A stretch of DNA of 52,253 bases from Actinomycetes bacterium (GCA_024637115.1 JAGXFU010000006.1:1-52253); one strand, 5' to 3'; positions 33,783-42,829 are shown, numbered from the stretch's first letter. Made by a program: numbers and translations. Notes: a model not told the origin generated them from the sequence alone.

Positions 33783-34580
33783 CTAAAGGACTAGTGCCGC
33801 AGCAAACATGAATGACATACCGGCGAGCATGGTAGCCCAGTCCATCGCCCGCATTCTGCTCTCATGAAGGCGCGTCCGACCGGCGCCCCCACGATAGCAT
33901 CGCGCTTCCATGGCAGTGGCAAGTTCATCGGCCCGGCGAAACAGATTGACGAACAGCGGAACGAGCACAGGAATGTAGGCTCGAGCACGAGTGAACAGCC
34001 CGCCTTCATCGAACCTCGCCCCTCGTGAGGACTGGGCGACAATGACCTTCTCTGCCTCCTCGGCAGTTGTGGGAATGAATCGCAGCGCTATCGTCATCAT
34101 CATCGCCAGTTCACCGACAGGAACACGCAGGAGCTCGAGGGGATGCATGATGCGCTCGAGTCCGTCGGTAAGCTGGACAGGCGATGTGGTCAGCGTGAGG
34201 AGTGAGGTACCGACCACGAGCAATACGATCCGGAGCGCAAAGAATGATCCTGTCGCAAGTCCGTCAGGATCGATACCGAGCGGGCCGATGCGAATGAGGG
34301 TAACGGTGGCGGGGTTCCAACGCAGCGCGTGTGCCAACAACGTGAACGCCAGCAGGAAGGCGATGGCTCGCAAGCCACGAAGCGGAAGACGCCAGGGAAC
34401 GCGCGAGATTGCAATCGCAAGAGCCGCGAGCAGCGCGCCCACAATGAGTCCCTCAAAACCGTCGGAGCCAAAGAGAAGTGCCGTGTAGCCCACGATGAGT
34501 CCCATCTTGGCGCGGGACTCAAGCCGATGGACCGGCGACTCAATCGGGACGTACTGACCAAACGGAACAGGAGGCCTCAT
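33783..34580 (-). CDS. ecfT: ECF transporter T component (EcfT)
   Basis: This 265-residue membrane protein has about five hydrophobic segments. It carries the two coupling motifs that dock into the ATPases, SSRGARF (about residue 185) and the MEARCYRGG segment (about residue 225). EcfT links vitamin- or metal-binding S proteins to the EcfA ATPase pair. No S component is encoded nearby, as expected for the shared group II module that serves several substrates. Its ATG overlaps the stop of ecfA2 by four bases. Confidence 0.94.
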   Translation of the reverse strand: MRPPVPFGQYVPIESPVHRLESRAKMGLIVGYTALLFGSDGFEGLIVGALLAALAIAISRVPWRLPLRGLRAIAFLLAFTLLAHALRWNPATVTLIRIGPLGIDPDGLATGSFFALRIVLLVVGTSLLTLTTSPVQLTDGLERIMHPLELLRVPVGELAMMMTIALRFIPTTAEEAEKVIVAQSSRGARFDEGGLFTRARAYIPVLVPLFVNLFRRADELATAMEARCYRGGAGRTRLHESRMRAMDWATMLAGMSFMFAAALVL

Positions 34581-35419
34581 GCACGTGCCTCCCTCGCCGC
34601 AACAAGCAATGCCGCTGCGTCCTGCGGGTCAAGTGTGAGGTTCCTGAACGAAGCACCGAGGGCTTGCGCACGTATCATTGTCTCGAGCACCGCCGGTGGG
34701 CGGATGCCCGCGTCGGCGAGAGCGGCAGGCCTTTGGATCAGCTCGTCCGCCGGACCCGAGAAGGTACAGTCTCCTGCGGAGAGAACGAGCGCCAGATCTG
34801 CGTGCGGCAAGAACTCCTCGGCGTCGTGTGTCACTACGATAACGCCTGAGTGCATGCGCGCTGCCGCGAGCGCAGCGGCGAGATCACGGCGGCCCGAACC
34901 GTCGAGACCGGCGGTGGGCTCATCGAGAAGCAGATACCGAGGACTCATTGCCAGCACGCCTGCCAGGGCGACCCGACGTGCCTCGCCACCCGACAAGCCG
35001 AACGGACTGCGCTCTGCAAACTGGGACGGATCGAGACCCACCGTCTCAAGAGCCTGCACCGCGTGCTGGCGGGCCGATTCTTCGGATAGCCCCTGATTGC
35101 GAGGGCCGAAGGCAATGTCATCAAGCACCGTCTCGGCAAAGAGCTGCGTCTCGGGTGACTGAAAGACAAGACCCACGCCGCCCGCCCGCGCAGTGGCTCC
35201 TCCCTGCACCGGCTCCCCGTCTATGAGCACAGTCCCGACCTCTGGGGCCAGCAGGCCCGCGGCCACACGAAGCAACGTGGACTTGCCTGAACCAGTGGGC
35301 CCGAGAATCACGGCCAGGTCACCCCGCTCGACCTCACACGAGACGTCCTTCAGGGCCCGCTGTGCGTAGGGCAGTCCTTCGCTGTATGTATACGAGACGT
35401 TGGCGAATGTCAGGGCCAT
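34577..35419 (-). CDS. ecfA2: ECF transporter ATPase, second subunit
   Basis: This 280-residue ABC ATPase has Walker A GPTGSGKST (about residues 40-48), Q-loop VFQSPETQLF, signature LSGGEARRVALAGVLA, Walker B YLLLDEPTAGLD and switch VTHD. The C-terminal 50 residues are longer than the ABC core, as in EcfA proteins. It pairs with ecfA1, which it overlaps by ten bases, and lacks a strong own ribosome site, so coupling is likely. Calling it A2 rather than A1 rests on its second position and the ETQLF Q-loop form. Confidence 0.93.
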   Translation of the reverse strand: MALTFANVSYTYSEGLPYAQRALKDVSCEVERGDLAVILGPTGSGKSTLLRVAAGLLAPEVGTVLIDGEPVQGGATARAGGVGLVFQSPETQLFAETVLDDIAFGPRNQGLSEESARQHAVQALETVGLDPSQFAERSPFGLSGGEARRVALAGVLAMSPRYLLLDEPTAGLDGSGRRDLAAALAAARMHSGVIVVTHDAEEFLPHADLALVLSAGDCTFSGPADELIQRPAALADAGIRPPAVLETMIRAQALGASFRNLTLDPQDAAALLVAAREARA

Positions 35420-36240
35420 AGGGCGCCCGCTATCATCTCAGGTCTGACCTCTGAGAGAGGCAGATCGTAGCCAGCGTCACGAAGCGCAGCGGTGAGTCTC
35501 ATGATGGGAGGCAGCTCAAGGCCCCACTCTGCGAGTTGCCCGGGTGATTCCAGCAGTTCGCTCGGGGTTCCAAGGAATCCCGCGCGGCCCGAAAGCAACA
35601 CGAGTACGCGATCGGCAGTAGCAATATCGGCAAGGTGGTGCGTGATGTGTATGATGCCGCGACCATCGCTACGCAGACGCTCGATAAGGTCGAGTACGTC
35701 GGTGCGCCCAGCCGGGTCGAGCATTGCGGTCGGCTCATCAAAGAGCATGTAACGTGGATCGAGAGCGAGGACGCCTGCGATGGCAAGTCGCTGCTTCTGG
35801 CCTCCGGAAAGCAGATGCGGCTCCCTGCGCTCGAGCCCGGTCAATCCCACGGTGGCGAGCGCCCGATCGACCCGCATGCGTATCTCTTCGCGAGGCAGGC
35901 CGAGATTCTCGGGGCCGAACGCCACATCCTCCTCGACAACGGTACCAACGATCTGGTTGTCAGGATTCTGGAAGACAACACCTACCGAGGATCGAACGTC
36001 CCACGTGTGACTCGCATCAGTCGAGTCAAGACCGTCAACGGTAACGGAACCCATATTGGGTGCGAGCAAACCGTTCGAGAGTAACCCGAGGGTCGACTTG
36101 CCGGATCCATTGGGCCCCACGACCGCAACCAACTCGCCCGGATGCACATGCAGCGATACACCGCGAAGCGCATCCACGGCGCCGCCGGGCGCAGGATATC
36201 GATAGTGGACGTCTGAGAAGCGTATCCCTGAGGCGGTCAC
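35410..36240 (-). CDS. ecfA1: ECF transporter ATPase, first subunit
   Basis: This 276-residue ABC ATPase has Walker A GPNGSGKST, Q-loop VFQNPDNQIVGTVVEEDVAFG, signature LSGGQKQRLAIAGVLALDP, Walker B YMLFDEPTAMLDP and switch ITHH. DNQIVGTVVEEDVAFG is characteristic of EcfA1. GTG at 36240 is the start, six bases after AGGA and downstream of GAGGAG. A TTG at 36291 would put the start inside the rplQ terminator hairpin. It is the first gene of ecfA1-ecfA2-ecfT-truA. Confidence 0.94.
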   Translation of the reverse strand: MTASGIRFSDVHYRYPAPGGAVDALRGVSLHVHPGELVAVVGPNGSGKSTLGLLSNGLLAPNMGSVTVDGLDSTDASHTWDVRSSVGVVFQNPDNQIVGTVVEEDVAFGPENLGLPREEIRMRVDRALATVGLTGLERREPHLLSGGQKQRLAIAGVLALDPRYMLFDEPTAMLDPAGRTDVLDLIERLRSDGRGIIHITHHLADIATADRVLVLLSGRAGFLGTPSELLESPGQLAEWGLELPPIMRLTAALRDAGYDLPLSEVRPEMIAGALWP

Positions 36241-36272
36241 GGGTCGTCCTGTGTCTCCTCGGCAAACAGAAT

Positions 36273-36312
36273 CGAGGGCCCCGCGCTCCAATAGTGAAGT
36301 GCGAGGCCCTCG
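36273..36312 (-). terminator. Terminator of the alpha operon (after rplQ)
   Basis: CGAGGGCC (36273-36280) pairs with GGCCCTCG (36305-36312). An inner CGCGCT/AGTGCG stem with one G-U pair makes a long hairpin. On the minus strand it is followed by ATTCTGTTT. It lies 40 bases past the rplQ stop and separates the ribosomal cluster from the ECF genes. Confidence 0.8.
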
Positions 36313-36352
36313 CGTTCATACAACGTAGCCTGTGAAGGCTGTGGTGCCGGTG

Positions 36353-36706
36353 CTAGTCCACCAGCTCCCAGATGACCACAGGCGCGGAGTCGCCCTTGCG
36401 GGGTCCGAGCTTGAGGATCCGGGTGTAGCCGCCATCGCGGCCCTCAAAGCGAGGGGCGATATCGTCGAACACTTTGCGCACAAGCTCTTTGTCACCGAGC
36501 ACAGCCATGGCAAGACGACGTGAATGCATGTCGCCCTTCTTGCCCCACGTGATGATCTTATCGACCGTCGCGCGCGCTTCCTTGGCCCTGGTCTCAGTGG
36601 TCTTGATGCGCTCATTGGTTATGAGTGCAATAGCCAGGCCTTTGAGGATTGCCTTGGTATGCGAGGCATCCGTACCGAGCTTGCGACCCTTTTTGAGGTG
36701 TCTCAT
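36353..36706 (-). CDS. rplQ: 50S ribosomal protein L17
   Basis: This 117-residue protein starts MRHLKKGRKLGTDASHTKAILKG with the family pattern, and has TTETRAKEARATVDKIITWGKKGD and GGYTRILKLGPRKGDSA. The start is ATG at 36706, with AGGAGAAT about 8 bases upstream; the longer frame runs into rpoA. It is the last gene of the ribosomal super-cluster, 17 bases after rpoA, and is followed by a terminator hairpin. Confidence 0.98.
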   Translation of the reverse strand: MRHLKKGRKLGTDASHTKAILKGLAIALITNERIKTTETRAKEARATVDKIITWGKKGDMHSRRLAMAVLGDKELVRKVFDDIAPRFEGRDGGYTRILKLGPRKGDSAPVVIWELVD

Positions 36707-36723
36707 TGCTTCAGATTCTCCTA

Positions 36724-37662
36724 CTAAGCCTTGAGGTTCAAGCCCATCTGCTGGAGCTTGTCCTTCACTTCCTCGATCGACTTCGCGCCGAAGTTGCGGA
36801 TATTGAGCAAGTCCGTCTCCGAGCACTCAGTCAGCGAGCCTATGGTGTTCACGCCCTGCCTCTTAAGGCAGTTGTACGAGCGGACCGACAGATCGAGTTC
36901 CTCGATCGGCGTATCAAGCACACTCTCGGTCTCATCGACTGCGGCTGCGAAGATACCCTCGTCGGGCAGTGCGGTCACAGCTTGCTCGGCGAAGACCATC
37001 ATGTGCTCGTTGATGATACGACCCGCGCGGGCGACCGCGTCGGCCGGAGCCGCAGCACCGTTGGTCTCAACCTCGAGCGTGAGCTTGTCGTAGTCGGTAC
37101 GCTGACCGACACGTGTATTCTCCACAACGTACGTGCAGCGCATCACGGGACTAAAGAGCGAGTCGACGGTGATAACGCCGATCGGATCTTCAGCGCGCTT
37201 GTTGCGATCTGACGATACGTACCCACGACCAATACCGATGCGTACACCCATCTCGAGTTTTGCACCCTTATTGAGTGTGGCAATAACCTGCTCGGGATTT
37301 ACGAGCTCGAACTCAGCGGGAACCTTGAGGTCGGCACCGGTAACTTCACCGGGACCACTCGCTGACAGCGTGGCGACAGCATCGCCGGCACCCTCACCTG
37401 CTTCACGAAATACAAGGTTCTTCACGTTGAGTACGATGTCGGTGACATCCTCGCGGACACCATCGATCGCGGTAAACTCATGCTGCACGCCTTCGACACG
37501 AATCGACGTGGCTGCCGCACCCTGGAGTGAGGAGAGCAAAACGCGACGCATACAGTTGCCAAGCGTGTAGCCGAAACCACGTTCGAGCGGCTCGACGACG
37601 AAACGCGCTACGCGCTCGTCAATCTGCTCAACGTTAATCTGCGGCCTCATGAACTCTGACAT
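36724..37662 (-). CDS. rpoA: RNA polymerase alpha subunit
   Basis: This 312-residue subunit nucleates RNA polymerase assembly. Residues 1 to about 230 are the dimerisation domain (RFVVEPLERGFGYTLGNCMRRVLLSSLQGAA, DVTDIVLNVKNL). Residues about 245-312 are the DNA- and activator-binding C-terminal domain (LDLSVRSYNCLKRQGVNTIGSL, LLNIRNFGAKSIEEVKDKL). ATG at 37662 has AAGGAGG eight or nine bases upstream. It sits in the standard place between rpsD and rplQ. Confidence 0.99.
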   Translation of the reverse strand: MSEFMRPQINVEQIDERVARFVVEPLERGFGYTLGNCMRRVLLSSLQGAAATSIRVEGVQHEFTAIDGVREDVTDIVLNVKNLVFREAGEGAGDAVATLSASGPGEVTGADLKVPAEFELVNPEQVIATLNKGAKLEMGVRIGIGRGYVSSDRNKRAEDPIGVITVDSLFSPVMRCTYVVENTRVGQRTDYDKLTLEVETNGAAAPADAVARAGRIINEHMMVFAEQAVTALPDEGIFAAAVDETESVLDTPIEELDLSVRSYNCLKRQGVNTIGSLTECSETDLLNIRNFGAKSIEEVKDKLQQMGLNLKA

Positions 37663-37693
37663 CTACTAAGCCTCCTTGGCGATTCCGTACCGT

Positions 37694-38320
37694 CTACTTC
37701 GAGTAGAGCTCGACGATGAGCTGCTCGCGGACATGAGCGTCGATCTGGTCACGCTCAGGCAGGGACAGCACTTTGCCGGAAAGCTTCTCGATGTCTACCT
37801 CGAGCCAACCTGGGACCTCGATCTTCTCCGAAGAGATGAGCGCGGTCTTGATAACCAGTAGTTCCTTTGACTTGTCGGCAACGGAGATCGTGTCCCCCGG
37901 GCGTACACGGTACGACGGGATATTCACACGACGACCATTGACGTGAATGTGGTTGTGACGCGCGACCTGACGGGCCTCATCACGAGACTTCGCAAAGCCA
38001 AGGCGATACACCACATTGTCCAGACGGCTCTCAAGCAGACGAAGCAGGTTCTCGCCTGTGATACCCGCCTGACGGTTGGCAAGCTCGTAGTAGCTACGGA
38101 ACTGCTTCTCGAGCAGACCATACGTGCGCTTCGTCTTCTGCTTCTCACGAAGCTGGTTTCTATATTCCGACTCGCGCGGGCGGCGCTTGGGCACCTGACC
38201 CGGCGGGTTCGGACGGCGTTCAACGCCACACTTGTCGCTGTAGCAGCGGTCCCCCTTGAGGAACAGCTTCTCTCCTTCGCGGCGACAAAGTCGGCAGTCC
38301 GGCCCGGTATAACGTGCCAT
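37694..38320 (-). CDS. rpsD: 30S ribosomal protein S4 (zinc-binding form)
   Basis: This 208-residue primary 16S rRNA-binding protein has four cysteines at positions 9, 12, 26 and 31 (CRLC and CYSDKC). These mark the zinc-containing form, as against the cysteine-free paralogue some bacteria use under zinc shortage. The S4 RNA-binding domain ([20 protein letters not shown]) and the end [10 protein letters not shown] follow. S4 often represses its own operon; no specific leader target is evident here. ATG at 38320 has GGGAGGG about 8 bases upstream. Confidence 0.98.
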   Translation of the reverse strand: MARYTGPDCRLCRREGEKLFLKGDRCYSDKCGVERRPNPPGQVPKRRPRESEYRNQLREKQKTKRTYGLLEKQFRSYYELANRQAGITGENLLRLLESRLDNVVYRLGFAKSRDEARQVARHNHIHVNGRRVNIPSYRVRPGDTISVADKSKELLVIKTALISSEKIEVPGWLEVDIEKLSGKVLSLPERDQIDAHVREQLIVELYSK

Positions 38321-38338
38321 GTTCTTGACCCTCCCGAG

Positions 38339-38740
38339 TTACACGCGGCGGCGCTTGCGCGGCCGACAACCGTTGTGCGGAGTAGGGGTGCGATCCTGGA
38401 TGCTGGTAATTTCCAGGCCGGCAGCCTGCAGCGAGCGAATTGCCGTCTCGCGACCGGAACCGGGACCCTTCACAAACACGGACACCTTGCGGAGACCGTG
38501 CTCCTGTGCAGCCTTCGCACAGGCTTCGGCGGCCATCTGCGCGGCGAACGGAGTGGACTTGCGCGAACCTTTGAAGCCCACCGTGCCTGCGGATTGCCAC
38601 GAGATCACATTCCCCTGGGGGTCTGTGATGCTGATAATCGTATTGTTGAACGTGCTCTTGATATGAGCCTGACCCACCGCGATGTTCTTGCGCTCTGCGC
38701 GGCGAACCCGGGTCTTGGCCGTCTTCTTCTTGACTGCCAT
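38339..38740 (-). CDS. rpsK: 30S ribosomal protein S11
   Basis: This 133-residue protein has the lysine-rich start [17 protein letters not shown], the [22 protein letters not shown] block and the universal end [18 protein letters not shown]. It lines the platform of the 30S subunit near the E-site mRNA. It starts at ATG 38740, three bases after rpsM. The sequence is complete and typical. Confidence 0.98.
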   Translation of the reverse strand: MAVKKKTAKTRVRRAERKNIAVGQAHIKSTFNNTIISITDPQGNVISWQSAGTVGFKGSRKSTPFAAQMAAEACAKAAQEHGLRKVSVFVKGPGSGRETAIRSLQAAGLEITSIQDRTPTPHNGCRPRKRRRV

Positions 38741-38743
38741 AGG

Positions 38744-39118
38744 TTACTTGCCCTTCTTCTTTGCGCCGACCTGACGACGCGGTCCCTTACGAGTACGCGC
38801 GTTCGTGTGGGTACGCTGTCCGCGGACAGGAAGTCCACGGCGATGGCGAAGACCGCGATAGCAGCCGATCTCCATCAGGCGCTTGATGTTCTGGCTCACT
38901 TCACGTCTGAGGTCTCCCTCAACGGTGAAGTTCTTGTCGATATACTCGCGAAGACGGACCACTTCCTCTTCTGTGAGGTCGCGGACCCGCGTGTCCGGAT
39001 TGATTCCGGTCTCGCGAAGAATCGTCTGGCTGGTCGTGAGACCAATACCGAATATGTAGGTCATTCCAACCTCTACGCGCTTTTCGCGCGGAAGGTCGAC
39101 ACCTGAGATTCGGGCCAT
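38744..39118 (-). CDS. rpsM: 30S ribosomal protein S13
   Basis: This 124-residue head protein contacts the P-site tRNA and L5. Recognised by the N-terminus [25 protein letters not shown], the H2TH-like middle, and the end [21 protein letters not shown] with a basic tail reaching the decoding site. It is separated from rpmJ by 21 bases and from rpsK by three. The start is ATG at 39118. Confidence 0.98.
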   Translation of the reverse strand: MARISGVDLPREKRVEVGMTYIFGIGLTTSQTILRETGINPDTRVRDLTEEEVVRLREYIDKNFTVEGDLRREVSQNIKRLMEIGCYRGLRHRRGLPVRGQRTHTNARTRKGPRRQVGAKKKGK

Positions 39119-39139
39119 GAGGTGTGTTCTCCCTCCTAC

Positions 39140-39253
39140 CTAGCCCTGCCGCTGCTTGTGACGCGGGTTTTCGCATATCACGAGCACCCGGCCATGGCGG
39201 CGGATTACTTTACACTTATCACACATTTTCTTGACCGAAGGTCGTACCTTCAT
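39140..39253 (-). CDS. rpmJ: 50S ribosomal protein L36 (zinc-binding form)
   Basis: This 37-residue protein starts [20 protein letters not shown] and ends with [10 protein letters not shown]. The zinc ligands C11, C14, C27 and H32 are present, so it is the zinc form. ATG at 39253 has a GGGAGA ribosome site about 5 bases upstream. It is in its usual place between infA and rpsM, 122 bases after infA, with a compact hairpin in that spacer. Confidence 0.97.
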   Translation of the reverse strand: MKVRPSVKKMCDKCKVIRRHGRVLVICENPRHKQRQG

Positions 39254-39334
39254 CGTTCTCCCTTTCGGTGCCTACTATCATCTATCTACGCACCCAGCCG
39301 CAGGCGTTATTTGTCGTGGTTAGAACAGAGGCCT

Positions 39335-39352
39335 ACACGCCACCGGGCGTGT
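39335..39352. repeat. Intercistronic hairpin between infA and rpmJ
   Basis: A seven-base perfect stem (ACACGCC with GGCGTGT) closes on a four-base loop, and GAGGC/GCCTC flank it as an outer pair. It lies just past the infA stop codon. It may be an attenuator or an RNA-processing and stability element inside the operon. Confidence 0.5.
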
Positions 39353-39375
39353 CCATTGCCTCTTTGGAACGTGAA

Positions 39376-39597
39376 CTACTTGTAGCGATACGTGATGCGA
39401 CCCCGTGAAAGATCGTAAGGGGACAACTCGACCACAACCTTGTCGCCGGGCAGAATGCGGATGTAGTGCATACGCATCTTGCCCGAAATGTGGGCGAGCA
39501 CTTTGTGACCGTTTTCCAGCTCAACGCGGAACATTGCGTTGGGCAGGGGTTCGGACACCGTGCCTTCCATCTCTATAGAATCTTCCTTCTTACCCAC
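39376..39597 (-). CDS. infA: Translation initiation factor IF-1
   Basis: This 73-residue OB-fold protein blocks the A site during initiation. Landmarks are [33 protein letters not shown] split across residues 8-40, then [28 protein letters not shown]. The start is GTG at 39597, about ten bases after GGGAG. A promoter at 39640-39668 lies just upstream, so infA-rpmJ-rpsM-rpsK-rpsD-rpoA-rplQ may also be expressed without secY-adk-map. Confidence 0.98.
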   Translation of the reverse strand: MGKKEDSIEMEGTVSEPLPNAMFRVELENGHKVLAHISGKMRMHYIRILPGDKVVVELSPYDLSRGRITYRYK

Positions 39598-39639
39598 GTA
39601 GTGAGTTCTCCCTCATTGGGGTTCAAGCCGCAAATGCAC

Positions 39640-39668
39640 AGTATACCTATGGTGCCTTGCCGCGTCCA
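39640..39668 (-). promoter_or_regulatory. Internal promoter ahead of infA
   Basis: On the minus strand TGGACG (39663-39668) and TATACT (39640-39645) are 17 bases apart. The predicted start near 39633 gives a short leader of about 35 bases to the infA GTG. The -10 has five of six consensus bases and the -35 four of six. Confidence 0.65.
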
Positions 39669-39671
39669 GGA

Positions 39672-40421
39672 CTATTCCACTGTCAGTATGACAGGGCCAT
39701 CAGCAGTAACTGCAATCGTGTGCTCAAAATGTGCCGAACAGGCCCCATCTGAGGTCATGACTGTCCAACCATCGTCCATCTGGCGAACAGTTGCGGTGCC
39801 CGCATTGATCATCGGTTCTATAGCGAACACCATTCCCTCTTTGAGCGCGGGCCCTTTGCCTGCGGGTCCAAAATTCGGAATCTGAGGCTCTTCGTGCATC
39901 TCGCGCCCGATCCCGTGCCCAACGTACTCTCTCACAACCGAAAACCCAGCCGTCTCAGCCACTGCCTGAACCGCCGCCGAAATGTCGAACAAGCGCATCC
40001 CAACGCGGGCTTTGGCGATTCCCGCCGCCAGCGAAGCAGCGGTCACATCGAGCAACCGTCTCGTCTCCGAATCGATCTCCCCGACGGGGAAAGTCATCGC
40101 ACTGTCACCATAATACCCGTCGACAATGGCGCCAACGTCCACTGATACGATGTCCCCGAGAAGCAGTCTGCGCGAACGAGCAGGTATGCCGTGCACGACC
40201 TCGTCGTTCACAGACGAGCAGATCGTGGCCGGGAAGCCATGATAGCCCTTGAACGCAGGAACGGCACCGGCATCACAAATCGTAGCCTCAGCAATGGCGT
40301 CGAGTTCGACCGTCGTGATACCCGGCTTCACAGCCTCACCAACCAATCGCAAAGCTCGGGCCGTTATGCGCCCGGCTTCCCTCATGATCTCTATCTCCGC
40401 CGATGACTTGCGAATAATCAT
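39672..40421 (-). CDS. map: Type I methionine aminopeptidase
   Basis: This 249-residue dinuclear-metal enzyme removes the N-terminal methionine from new proteins. Metal ligands are seen in VSVDVGAIVDGYYGDSAMTF (two aspartates), YVGHGIGREMHEEP (histidine), FAIEPMI and HFEHTIAV (two glutamates). It has no N-terminal zinc or SH3-binding extension. ATG at 40421 lies ten bases after adk, whose end supplies a GGAGG. The order secY-adk-map-infA is standard. Confidence 0.97.
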   Translation of the reverse strand: MIIRKSSAEIEIMREAGRITARALRLVGEAVKPGITTVELDAIAEATICDAGAVPAFKGYHGFPATICSSVNDEVVHGIPARSRRLLLGDIVSVDVGAIVDGYYGDSAMTFPVGEIDSETRRLLDVTAASLAAGIAKARVGMRLFDISAAVQAVAETAGFSVVREYVGHGIGREMHEEPQIPNFGPAGKGPALKEGMVFAIEPMINAGTATVRQMDDGWTVMTSDGACSAHFEHTIAVTADGPVILTVE

Positions 40422-40430
40422 CGAGCGAGT

Positions 40431-41075
40431 CTATGCCTCCAACACGGCGCGCACATCGGCAAATACAACATCCACGGGCCTGTCGCCGTCGATGGTCTGC
40501 AACAGACCCTTTGCGGCGTAATAGTCCACAAGCGGCGCTGTCGACGTGTCAAAGGTCTCAAGACGCGCCCGCACGGTCGTTTCGTTGTCATCGTCTCGCT
40601 GGTAGATCTCGCCGGTACAGGCATCACATACGCCCTCCGTCGCCGGGGGGTTCGCGAGAACGTTGTATATCTTGCCGCATTCCCGACATGTATAGCGGGA
40701 GGTAAGACGTGTGACGATTACCTCACGGTCGACGTCGATGTTCACGACTGCGTCGAGGCTCGTGCCCATCTCTGCCAGTGCGGCGTCCAAGGCGAGAGCC
40801 TGACCTGCCGTCCGAGGAAATCCGTCGAGTATGAAGCCCTTCTCGGCGTCCGGCTGTGCAATACGATCCTTGACCAGACCGATCACAACGGCATCAGGCA
40901 CAAGATCGCCGGCATCCATGTATCGTTTTGCCTCGATACCGAGGGGGGTGCCCGCCTTCACGGCCGCCCGCAGAATATCACCAGTTGACACATGCGCAAG
41001 ATCGAAGGTCTCGATAATCTTCTCAGCTTGCGTACCCTTGCCGGCGCCAGGGGCGCCAAGAAGGACGATATTCAT
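40431..41075 (-). CDS. adk: Adenylate kinase (zinc-LID form)
   Basis: This 214-residue enzyme interconverts ATP and AMP with two ADP. The P-loop is GAPGAGKGT (residues 7-15), the AMP site is FILDGFPRT, and the long LID holds four cysteines at 130, 133, 150 and 153, a structural zinc site typical of many Gram-positive enzymes. ATG at 41075 has GAGGAGG 6-7 bases upstream; the frame up to 41102 runs through that site. It lies 32 bases after secY. Confidence 0.98.
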   Translation of the reverse strand: MNIVLLGAPGAGKGTQAEKIIETFDLAHVSTGDILRAAVKAGTPLGIEAKRYMDAGDLVPDAVVIGLVKDRIAQPDAEKGFILDGFPRTAGQALALDAALAEMGTSLDAVVNIDVDREVIVTRLTSRYTCRECGKIYNVLANPPATEGVCDACTGEIYQRDDDNETTVRARLETFDTSTAPLVDYYAAKGLLQTIDGDRPVDVVFADVRAVLEA

Positions 41076-41107
41076 GCGGTTTCCTCCTCGAAAAGCGAAC
41101 AAATTCC

Positions 41108-42364
41108 CTACTTGAAGAAGCCATCGTAGTGACGCATTACCAGCTGACTCTCAAGCTGAGTCATCGTCTCAAGCGCGACGCCGACCATGATGAGAATCGA
41201 GGTGCCACCAAACTGCTCCAGAACCGTCACGCCTGTTGCCCTGAACAATATCGTGGGGGCGATAGCGATAATCGCGAGGAATACCGCACCGGGAAGCGTG
41301 ATGCGATTCATGATGGTCTCAATGTGCACAACAGTCGCCTTGCCCGGTCGAACACCCGGAACGAATCCGCCATTCTTGCGCAAGTTGTCAGCAAGGTCGA
41401 TCGGATTGAACACGAGTGCCGTATAGAAATAGGCAAAGAAGATGACCAGCGAAGCGTACAGCGCGTAGTAAAGCCATCCGCTGGCCAGTGCGTTGCCAAG
41501 GCTGCTGAGCCAAGCTACACCCGGAAAGAACGTAGCGATCTGAGCCGGGAAGAAGAGCAACGCCGACGCGAAGATGATCGGAATGACGCCTGCACCATTG
41601 ACCTTGAGAGGAATGTAGGTGCCCGCGCCGCCATACACCTTGCGACCCACCACGCGCTTGGCATACTGCACGGGGATACGTCGCTGGCCACGCTCCATGA
41701 AGACGATTGCCGCCACAACGAACACGAAGATAGCGAGCGTAACGAAGACCATGATCGTATTGCCGACCTGCATCGCCTGCCAAAGAGCCGACGGGAAGCG
41801 AGCAACGATGCTCGCAAAGATCAGCAAAGACATTCCGTTGCCGATACCACGCTGCGTGATCAGTTCACCCATCCACATGATGAGAGCAGTACCTGCAATG
41901 AGCGAGATGACGATCACGATGCTTGCGAGCCAGTCGATAGTTCCGCCAACCGTCCGAAGACTGTCCTGGAAGATTGTCAGATAACCGATCGACTGCAAGA
42001 GGGCGATGCCAAGCGTCACGTACCGTGTTGCCTGGGTCGACTTGCGCTGACCTGCCTCGCCTTCCTTGGACCACCGCTCAAGAATCGGGATGACACCCTG
42101 CAGCAACTGCATGATGATCGCAGCCGTGATGTAGGGCATGATTCCGAGTGCAAACACCGCGAACTGCTCGAGAGCACCGCCCGAGAACAGGTTCAGCAGA
42201 CCGAGAGCGGCCTGCCCTTCGATGAGTGCCTGCACGTTCTCAACGTCGATTCCCGGAACGGGAATGTGCGCGCCCACTCGATAGAGCGCAATGATGGCCA
42301 ATGTGAAGAAGATCCTTCTGCGGAGCTCGGGTACGCGAAATGCGTTTGCAAGCGCAGTGATCAC
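41108..42364 (-). CDS. secY: Protein translocase subunit SecY
   Basis: This 418-residue channel subunit has ten membrane helices. Markers are RRRIFFTLAIIALYRVGAHIPVPG at the start, NLFSGGALEQFAVFALGIMPYITAAIIMQLL (plug and helix 2), the conserved loop IPVQYAKRVVGRKVYGG, LPLKV-like IPLKVNGAGVIPIIFA, and GFVPGVRPGK. The GTG at 42364 overlaps the rplO stop (GTGA), so it is coupled to ribosomal protein synthesis. It is full length. Confidence 0.98.
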   Translation of the reverse strand: MITALANAFRVPELRRRIFFTLAIIALYRVGAHIPVPGIDVENVQALIEGQAALGLLNLFSGGALEQFAVFALGIMPYITAAIIMQLLQGVIPILERWSKEGEAGQRKSTQATRYVTLGIALLQSIGYLTIFQDSLRTVGGTIDWLASIVIVISLIAGTALIMWMGELITQRGIGNGMSLLIFASIVARFPSALWQAMQVGNTIMVFVTLAIFVFVVAAIVFMERGQRRIPVQYAKRVVGRKVYGGAGTYIPLKVNGAGVIPIIFASALLFFPAQIATFFPGVAWLSSLGNALASGWLYYALYASLVIFFAYFYTALVFNPIDLADNLRKNGGFVPGVRPGKATVVHIETIMNRITLPGAVFLAIIAIAPTILFRATGVTVLEQFGGTSILIMVGVALETMTQLESQLVMRHYDGFFK

Positions 42365-42807
42365 AGTGTCTCGACCGTCCCTCCAGCCGATTCAATCTTC
42401 ACCCGTGCCGGACCTGAGACCTTGTCCACCTTGACGGTGAGCTTCTTTGTCAGCTCGCCATCACCAAGGACCTTGACCGGCTCGGTCTTGGAGTGGATCA
42501 TGCCCGCAGCAAACAGGGCATCCACATCCACGACGTCGCCGACCGAGAACTTCTCCTCAAGCCTTGAAACGTTGATCACCGTGTACGCAACGCGGAACCT
42601 GTTCTTGAAACCACGCAGCTTAGGGAGTCGCATCGCGAGGGGGGTCTGTCCACCCTCGAAACCCGGGCCCTTGGTGCCACCGGCGCGAGAACCTTGGCCG
42701 TTGGCGCCGCGACCGGATGTTCCACCAAAACCGCTACCATGGCCGCGACCGACGCGCTTGCGCTTCTTGCGCGAACCGGGTGCTGGCATGAGGTCATGAA
42801 TCTGCAT
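42361..42807 (-). CDS. rplO: 50S ribosomal protein L15
   Basis: This 148-residue protein starts MQIHDLMPAPGSRKKRKRVGRGHGSGFGGTSGRG, with the glycine- and arginine-rich arm that runs into 23S rRNA, followed by GFEGGQTPLAMRLPKLRGFKN. ATG at 42807 has a clear AAAGGAG upstream. A hairpin-bearing spacer of 78 bases separates it from rpmD. The end overlaps the secY start. Confidence 0.98.
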   Translation of the reverse strand: MQIHDLMPAPGSRKKRKRVGRGHGSGFGGTSGRGANGQGSRAGGTKGPGFEGGQTPLAMRLPKLRGFKNRFRVAYTVINVSRLEEKFSVGDVVDVDALFAAGMIHSKTEPVKVLGDGELTKKLTVKVDKVSGPARVKIESAGGTVETL

Positions 42808-42829
42808 TCTGTGTGCTCCTTTACGCTAC

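Noticed and set aside
36241..36291. TTG start extending ecfA1 upstream
   Set aside because: It would start inside the rplQ terminator hairpin, and the GTG at 36240 has a proper ribosome site.
37943..39106. 387-codon open frame on the plus strand
   Set aside because: It lies opposite rpsD, rpsK and rpsM, three certain genes, and has no ribosome site or known domain.
41129..42799. 556-codon open frame on the plus strand
   Set aside because: It is antisense to secY and rplO. The product is rich in D, R, H and E with no domain, a mirror-frame effect of high-GC coding.
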